Assembly (NCBI GenBank): GCA_002435365.1
Contig: DJMM01000030.1
Location: 4,589 to 15,556 of the forward strand
Length of the DNA stretch: 10,968 nucleotides
Source: Ignavibacteriales bacterium UBA6490
GTDB lineage: Bacteria; Bacteroidota; Ignavibacteria; Ignavibacteriales; Ignavibacteriaceae
Direction: 5' to 3'
Shown here: piece after piece, positions 7,171-10,968 of the stretch
How the letters are laid out: every line of letters starts with the position of its first letter
Numbering within the stretch: position 1 is the first letter of the stretch
Made by a program: the position numbers and the translations under genes
Notes under the pieces: model-generated
Seen by the model: only the letters and a program-made list of their open reading frames with translations
Database searches by the model: none
Told to the model about the DNA's origin: nothing

Positions 7171-7358
7171 ATAATCCTCTTTTTTTTATGATGAAATTCT
7201 GCCTGTAAATAAATAATCATTTTATCCGGAAGTAAATGAGAAAGGATTACTAAAATGCAGAATAGGAAGACATTACCAGGACCAGATCCGGCAAATTTGA
7301 GCTGTATCTGGTAATTTTCATTTTTTGAACTTATTTTAATGATAAATTTTGAGTTGAA
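7171..7358. promoter_or_regulatory. Divergent intergenic region between S12 hydrolase and LuxR regulator
   Basis: This 188-bp AT-rich stretch must carry promoters for both genes. It contains the inverted repeat ATTACCAG/CTGGTAAT described separately, and a weak promoter-like pair for the regulator: TTTG (7324-7327) and TAAATTTTG (7343-7351), close to but not matching the Bacteroidota TTTG/TAnnTTTG consensus, and too near the start codon for a normal leader. A 67-codon open frame on the minus strand here overlaps the hydrolase ribosome binding site and looks non-coding. Confidence 0.5.
7272..7315. repeat. Inverted repeat, candidate operator or leader hairpin
   Basis: ATTACCAG (7272-7279) and CTGGTAAT (7308-7315) are exact 8-bp inverted arms. 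A second left arm, ACCAGAT (7281-7287), is exactly complementary to ATCTGGT (7306-7312), so ACCAG occurs twice in tandem facing one partner. The element ends 43 bp before the LuxR-type start and is followed on plus by AATTTTCATTTTTT. It could be an operator shared by the divergent genes, or an RNA hairpin acting as a leader terminator ahead of the regulator. Sequence alone does not decide. Confidence 0.5.
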
Positions 7359-8276
7359 ATGATTCCGCAAATTAAATTACTGCTGCTTCTTGTAAACCTG
7401 TTCCTGGGTCTGGGCGTAATCAGCTTTATATATTACCGGACGAGACTTTATCATTCGCTGTACCTGAAGTTCGTGCTGCAGTACACCATTGTAGTAAACA
7501 TTATGTTGCTGCTGTTTTTTATATTTAAATATTTCGAAATAAATATCCTGCAGGATAAATTAAATATTACTTCCTTTGATTACCTGCCATACCTATTCGC
7601 TTTGATTTACCTTGGTGCACTCTTATTGGTTTTTATTATGTACGGAATTTCCAGAGCATTTCGTAACGAAAAAATATCAAAGCGGCAGCTTATGCTGAAC
7701 TATTCCGCTATAATCATAACTGTGTTTGCCATATGGCTGCTTTCGAAAGAAGCTCTTGAAAACAGAAGTATGGTGTGGGTGCTTTCATTACTGGATAATC
7801 TGGGGGTGCTGCTGCCCGTAGCGGAATGTATAATTTTGGTCAGGCTCTATATTTATTCCGGAAAACTCCCAGGGTCTCCCGATATTGTCAGATCTTTTTC
7901 CTTGTTTTATATATTCCGCTATCCGGTTTTAGCAGTGTCCTTTTTGTTTCCAGACCCGGTACGGTTCTTTATTTTAATATTTATTGTGAATGTTTTCCCG
8001 TTTATCTGGATAAAGCTCTTTGTAGACAGATTGGAGATGAAAAGCAGTACTTCCGCAAACCGGGATAAAAAGCTGGAGCTTTTTGCAACCACTCACAATA
8101 TTACTGCCAGGGAAATGGAGATACTGAAACTCATTTTAGAAGGAAAGAACAATAAAGAAATAGAAAGAGAATTATATATATCCTACCACACCGTAAAAAA
8201 TCATGTATATAATATCTATCAAAAATTAAAAATCAATAACCGGTATCAGCTGATATCATTTCTGGAGGACAAATAA
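7359..8276 (+). CDS. Membrane-bound LuxR-family transcriptional regulator (7TM sensor plus HTH)
   Basis: A 305-residue protein with an unusual layout. The first about 222 residues are very hydrophobic, with roughly seven predicted membrane helices (near 4-25, 38-58, 76-96, 113-129, 138-165, 183-197, 203-222). A short basic linker leads to a C-terminal LuxR/GerE helix-turn-helix (about 244-305). The HTH shows the usual pattern: ITAREMEILKLILEGKNNKE, then SYHTVKNHVYNIYQKLKI with recognition-helix residues Thr278, Val279, Lys280, His282 and Val283. No receiver, PAS or kinase domain is present. This suggests a one-component regulator whose membrane domain senses a lipophilic or extracytoplasmic signal and whose HTH works at the membrane. 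The ATG at 7359 has no strong Shine-Dalgarno; upstream in-frame codons add nothing family-like. It is transcribed away from the S12 hydrolase at 7170, making that gene the first candidate target. The HTH call is firm; signal and targets are inferred. Confidence 0.5.
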   Translation: MIPQIKLLLLLVNLFLGLGVISFIYYRTRLYHSLYLKFVLQYTIVVNIMLLLFFIFKYFEINILQDKLNITSFDYLPYLFALIYLGALLLVFIMYGISRAFRNEKISKRQLMLNYSAIIITVFAIWLLSKEALENRSMVWVLSLLDNLGVLLPVAECIILVRLYIYSGKLPGSPDIVRSFSLFYIFRYPVLAVSFLFPDPVRFFILIFIVNVFPFIWIKLFVDRLEMKSSTSANRDKKLELFATTHNITAREMEILKLILEGKNNKEIERELYISYHTVKNHVYNIYQKLKINNRYQLISFLEDK

Positions 8277-8351
8277 ATCTTGAAGTAAGTCGTTGATTTC
8301 AAGTGATTTTAACACCGCCGCTGCTTTTAGTGCTTCCTGCGGGGATACCAT
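8256..8351 (-). CDS. Possible 31-residue small ORF or frameshifted tail behind the thioredoxin-fold gene
   Basis: The minus strand here reads MVSPQEALKAAAVLKSL, then EINDLLQDLFVLQK, and stops at 8256. The composition is protein-like (amphipathic helix, Ala/Leu/Lys/Glu) and GC is higher than in neighbouring non-coding DNA. The ATG at 8351 lies 19 bp past the stop of the thioredoxin-fold gene, in the +1 frame, with only a weak ribosome site. The same frame stays open upstream to about 8400. A one-base shift at the A5 run (8401-8405, read on minus) would join it to the preceding protein as ..KIEKITSELTKSSEADEIK... The end overlaps the LuxR-type gene by 21 bp on the opposite strand. It could be a real small protein, a C-terminal extension lost to a frameshift, or chance. 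Confidence 0.5.
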   Translation of the reverse strand: MVSPQEALKAAAVLKSLEINDLLQDLFVLQK

Positions 8352-8370
8352 TGATTTTATCTCATCAGCT

Positions 8371-8703
8371 TCACTGCTTTTTGTCAGTTCGCTGGTTATA
8401 TTTTTCTATTTTTGATCTGATTTCCTCAACAGCAGGCAGACCATTTCGGTAAATCCTGCAGTTAATATACACCTCCTCGGGCTCATTCATTTCTTCAAAA
8501 TCCTCTCCATTTATCAGAAGAGTAGGCGAACCCCTGAATTTCAGCTTTTCTGCCTGTTCATTTGTTTCAATAAGAATTTCCTGGTAATCAATCTCATTTT
8601 CCATGCCCCTAATCGCTTTCATGACCCCGCGAATCATCTCTGCGGAATTTGCACATCCATCAAAGTACTGGATCTGCAGCGATATCTTGTTTTTACCATT
8701 CAT
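8371..8703 (-). CDS. Small thioredoxin-fold protein, 'DF family (seleno)protein'-like
   Basis: A 110-residue cytoplasmic protein with no signal peptide. It starts with a strand plus redox-type motif, LQIQYFDGC (Cys17), followed by an alpha helix. The next strand is YQEILIETNEQAEKLKFRGS, then the GSP cis-proline of thioredoxin folds (58-60), LLINGEDFEEM, a second Cys82 (INCRIY), and NGLPAVEEIRSKIEKY. The order FDGC, FRGSPT, NG, CR.Y..GLP matches a family of small thioredoxin-like proteins in which the first position can be Cys or selenocysteine. There is no CxxC: the motif is CANS, so a two-Cys dithiol cycle would have to use Cys17 and Cys82. Biochemical function of the family is not established; association with thiol or metal/mercury handling is only a suggestion. 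The start at 8703 has a weak purine-rich upstream region (AAAGAAAA). It is convergent with the LuxR-type gene, 94 bp between stops. Confidence 0.5.
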   Translation of the reverse strand: MNGKNKISLQIQYFDGCANSAEMIRGVMKAIRGMENEIDYQEILIETNEQAEKLKFRGSPTLLINGEDFEEMNEPEEVYINCRIYRNGLPAVEEIRSKIEKYNQRTDKKQ

Positions 8704-9033
8704 TTAATTTTCTTTAATGTATCAAAAAACACTTTTTAATGATCCGGCGGGAATATACACCGCATGGTCAATTATCAATTTAGCATAATTATTTTTCTTA
8801 TAGCATAGATTACCTCTGAAATTATGGGTATCTGCATTGCCCTGTTTTTTTGCGCACTTCTGAAAATTTTATTGTAAGTAAAGAATAATTTTTGCATTTT
8901 AAATTTTAATACACTCAGTTCCGGGTACATATTAAAAGCCCGGTTAAATTTCAATGATTTTAAGGGGACCTCATATATAAAACACCTGCCCAAGGTAGAT
9001 TGTTAACAAATATATTTTGTATGGAGGATCTGT
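8704..9033. other. 330-bp AT-rich intergenic region upstream of the T9SS propeller gene
   Basis: I see no convincing gene. An open frame on minus (8775-8993, 72 codons) has a composition typical of AT-rich non-coding DNA, no ribosome site and no recognisable motif. A weak hairpin with GC arms, CCGGG (8921-8925) and CCCGG (8939-8943), has no T-run. The region must hold the promoters of the minus-strand thioredoxin-fold gene and of the plus-strand propeller gene. Near 9011-9019, TATATTTTG resembles the Bacteroidota -7 element, with TTG at 9000-9002 too close to be a standard -33 partner. The Shine-Dalgarno GGAGG (9023-9027) for the propeller gene is clear. Confidence 0.5.
9023..9027 (+). promoter_or_regulatory. 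Ribosome binding site of propeller gene
   Basis: GGAGG lies six bases before the ATG at 9034, giving a complete signal peptide and excluding later in-frame starts. Confidence 0.5.
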
Positions 9034-10968
9034 ATGAAGAATATTTTTAACCTGATCGCCCTGATATTGATTCTTAATCCTGTTATTCACGCACAGTGGC
9101 TGCAAACAAACGGACCTTATGGCGGAAGCGTAAATTGTTTCGCTGCCAGCGATTCGGGAATATTTGCAGGCACCGATTACGGCATTTTTTTTACAACCGA
9201 TCAGGGGACAAACTGGTTTCCCCGGAATAACGGCCTTCCACGCGCCTCTGCCCAGGCATGTGTCTTGACGAACGGCTTTGTCTTTGCAGGCACGCAGATA
9301 GGCATATACCGTTCCTCGGACCAGGGCCTGAACTGGACAAACTCAAGCACAGGCCTTACTTATATGAATATTACCTCTTTTGCAGTGACCGACACCTTTA
9401 TTTTTGCCGGCCTGGCGGATGCTGGTGTTTATCGCTCATCGGATAACGGTGATAACTGGGTGCGTGTTAATACCGGTCTGCAGGATACAAATGTTACTTC
9501 ACTTGCAGTCAGCGGCAATTATATATTCGCCGGAACCTATGGGGGCCTGTTCCGCTCAACAAACAATGGAATGAATTGGACTAAGGGAGGTGCGCTGCCG
9601 CCATGGGACCAGATCAATGAGCTGCTGGTAAATGGTAGCGCATTGTTTGCGGGAACTTCCTACGGCCTTTTCCGATCGATTAATAATGGATCAAGCTGGA
9701 CAGATGTGAGCGATAGTCTGGCTAACGGTATTATCTGGGCACTTGCCGGTGACGGGACTAATCTGTTTGCGGGTCTCGGATCGAGAGGCGGAATCTACCG
9801 CTCAACTGATAATGGCGCCAGCTGGACAGAGACAAATAACGGGATCGTCTTCCAGATCAGGGATATTTTTTCACTGGCTGTAATTAATTCTAATGTGTTT
9901 ACCGGGCCAAGAGGCTACGGTGTTTTTAAATCTTCTGATAACGGGGCAAACTGGGCAGATGCAAGTAATGGAATCAACACTGTCACAACATATGCTCTCG
10001 GAATAAAAGACGAGACCATATTTGCAGGTACATACTTTTCAGGTGTTTACAGATCAACAGACAACGGAAACAGCTGGATCCATCCTGTCAGCGGCCTGGA
10101 AGGAAGCTCTGCACGTGCATTTATAGTAAAAGGCGCCAATCTGTTTGCAGGAGCCCTCTACTGGGGAGTGCATATTTCCACAGATGATGGTGCAAGCTGG
10201 ACTAACGTTGGTAATATCGGCACAGGTCTGTCAAGCAGCAGCGTTACATCTCTGGCTGTGAGTGGTACCAACATTTTTGCCGGGACACTAAGCGGCGGTG
10301 TATGCATTTCAACAAACGATGGAACAAGCTGGTCACCGGTTAATAATGGTCTTACCGACCCCGATGTCTGGAAGCTTACTGCAATGAACGGGAATCTTTT
10401 TGCCGGAACGGGTTCAGGTGTATTTCTCTCAACTGACAGTGGTGCAAACTGGGCTGTTTCATTAAGTCTGACACAATCCAGCATCACCTCATTTGCAGTT
10501 ATCGGGAATTATATTTTTGCCGGCACCAGCGGGGAAGGGATATTCAGATCATCAGATAACGGGGATAACTGGACCCAGGTTAACACCGGAATTACCGATA
10601 CTTATATACTTTCACTTGCAGAAAGCGACACCAGTCTGTTTGCCGGAGCCTTAGGCGCTAACCTTTTTGTCTCAACAAATTACGGCGAGAGTTGGACTGC
10701 AGCAGGAACCGGGCTGCCCACCGTCGGAAGCATACTGTCACTTTCTGCAAACAGCACCAACCTTTTTGTCGGTACCCCAGGCCATGGTATTTGGGCAAAA
10801 CCAATTGCCGAGATAATTACTGATATTAATGACGGGAGAAATAAACTCCAGGCTGAATTTTCGCTTTCTCAAAACTATCCGAATCCCTTTAACCCATCAA
10901 CCAGGATACAGTACTCGGTTCCGTATACTTCCGGAACAGTAATGAAAGTTTATGATGTGCTGGGAAAT
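9034..10968 (+). CDS. Secreted Asp-box beta-propeller protein with T9SS C-terminal sorting domain, 3' end cut off
   Basis: Open for 645 codons from the ATG at 9034 to the right edge. The signal peptide (MKNIFNLIALILILNPVIHA) is cleaved before Gln21. The body is a tandem array of about 40-44-residue units, each with an IFAGT-type strand, a G(V/I)YRS strand and an Asp box (S-x-D/N-x-G-x-x-W). I count thirteen Asp boxes, beginning near residues 54, 94, 135, 175, 215, 257, 300, 341, 382, 426, 466, 506 and 547, plus a fourteenth unit (LFVGTPGHGIWAKP) lacking one. This suggests two seven-bladed propellers of the sialidase/Ycf48/Vps10-like class without recognisable catalytic residues. From about residue 606 the type IX sorting domain begins (LSQNYPNPFNPSTRIQYSVP), so the protein is exported across the outer membrane and probably cell-surface attached or released. 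The GGAGG ribosome site (9023-9027) fixes the start. Adhesion or polymer binding is inferred. Confidence 0.5.
   Translation, partial: MKNIFNLIALILILNPVIHAQWLQTNGPYGGSVNCFAASDSGIFAGTDYGIFFTTDQGTNWFPRNNGLPRASAQACVLTNGFVFAGTQIGIYRSSDQGLNWTNSSTGLTYMNITSFAVTDTFIFAGLADAGVYRSSDNGDNWVRVNTGLQDTNVTSLAVSGNYIFAGTYGGLFRSTNNGMNWTKGGALPPWDQINELLVNGSALFAGTSYGLFRSINNGSSWTDVSDSLANGIIWALAGDGTNLFAGLGSRGGIYRSTDNGASWTETNNGIVFQIRDIFSLAVINSNVFTGPRGYGVFKSSDNGANWADASNGINTVTTYALGIKDETIFAGTYFSGVYRSTDNGNSWIHPVSGLEGSSARAFIVKGANLFAGALYWGVHISTDDGASWTNVGNIGTGLSSSSVTSLAVSGTNIFAGTLSGGVCISTNDGTSWSPVNNGLTDPDVWKLTAMNGNLFAGTGSGVFLSTDSGANWAVSLSLTQSSITSFAVIGNYIFAGTSGEGIFRSSDNGDNWTQVNTGITDTYILSLAESDTSLFAGALGANLFVSTNYGESWTAAGTGLPTVGSILSLSANSTNLFVGTPGHGIWAKPIAEIITDINDGRNKLQAEFSLSQNYPNPFNPSTRIQYSVPYTSGTVMKVYDVLGN
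9193..10695 (+). repeat. Thirteen tandem Asp-box units of about 120-130 bp
   Basis: Within the propeller gene, S-x-D/N-x-G-x-x-W boxes recur every 40-44 codons, as at TTDQGTNW (residues 54-61), SSDNGDNW (135-142 and again 506-513) and STNYGESW (547-554). Protein similarity between units is strong, while synonymous codons vary widely, pointing to old duplication under selection rather than recent expansion. Confidence 0.5.

Noticed and set aside
7167..7370. 67-codon open frame on minus between the hydrolase and LuxR genes
   Set aside because: It overlaps the hydrolase start and its ribosome binding site, covers the divergent control region, and has low-complexity Lys/Ile/Phe-rich content typical of AT-rich non-coding DNA.
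8921..8943. CCGGG/CCCGG hairpin as an intrinsic terminator
   Set aside because: Only 5 bp of stem with a 13-base loop, no T-run on either strand, and no gene ending nearby.
8775..8993. 72-codon open frame on minus upstream of the propeller gene
   Set aside because: No ribosome binding site, no recognisable motif, and residue content explained by AT-rich DNA.
10158..10487. 109-codon minus-strand frame inside the propeller gene
   Set aside because: It is the regular antisense shadow of the repeated Asp-box units; its own repetitiveness comes from the plus-strand repeats.
9193..10695. Regular about 120-bp spacing as a CRISPR or satellite array
   Set aside because: The spacing is that of codons for beta-propeller blades in one open frame; nucleotide identity between units is low.

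Overview
The window looks like a chromosomal segment from a Bacteroidota/Ignavibacteria-type bacterium. The best clue is the gene running off the right edge. It encodes a signal peptide, a long Asp-box beta-propeller, and then the start of a type IX secretion (T9SS) C-terminal sorting domain with the NYPNPFNPST motif, which is characteristic of Ignavibacteria and related lineages. Several signal peptides also leave Gln as the likely first mature residue, as is common in Bacteroidota. Base composition is moderately AT-rich, more so between genes. There are no rRNAs, tRNAs, insertion sequences or CRISPR arrays. The phylum assignment is an inference from these features. || Left part (1-1434, minus strand): the N-terminal 327 residues of a TolC/CzcC-type outer-membrane efflux protein, cut by the left edge. 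It is preceded by a small membrane-anchored His-rich protein. The pair looks like the start of a heavy-metal RND efflux operon whose other genes would lie beyond position 1. A 182-bp AT-rich divergent region (1435-1616), with a 16-bp perfect palindrome, separates it from the next gene. || Centre (1617-7170): an AmpG-like (PAT-family) MFS permease on plus meets, tail to tail and 4 bp apart, a row of minus-strand genes. In transcription order these are an S12 serine hydrolase with a C-terminal accessory domain (5779-7170), a zinc-free quinone-oxidoreductase-type MDR enzyme (4622-5596), and a second S12 serine hydrolase carrying C-terminal ankyrin repeats (2956-4539). A permease of the muropeptide-importer family beside two penicillin-binding/esterase-like hydrolases suggests, without proving, a role around cell-wall peptides or related small substrates. 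|| Right-centre (7359-8703): a LuxR-type regulator with about seven membrane helices reads away from the first hydrolase. Their shared 188-bp intergenic region contains an 8-bp inverted repeat, a plausible control point. Convergent to it is a small thioredoxin-fold protein resembling the 'DF family (seleno)protein' group. Behind that gene lies a short coding-like stretch in another frame, either a 31-residue small ORF or a frameshifted tail. || Right part (8704-10968): a 330-bp AT-rich gap leads to the T9SS-exported propeller (645 residues visible, 13 Asp boxes plus a 14th blade-like unit), open at the right edge.
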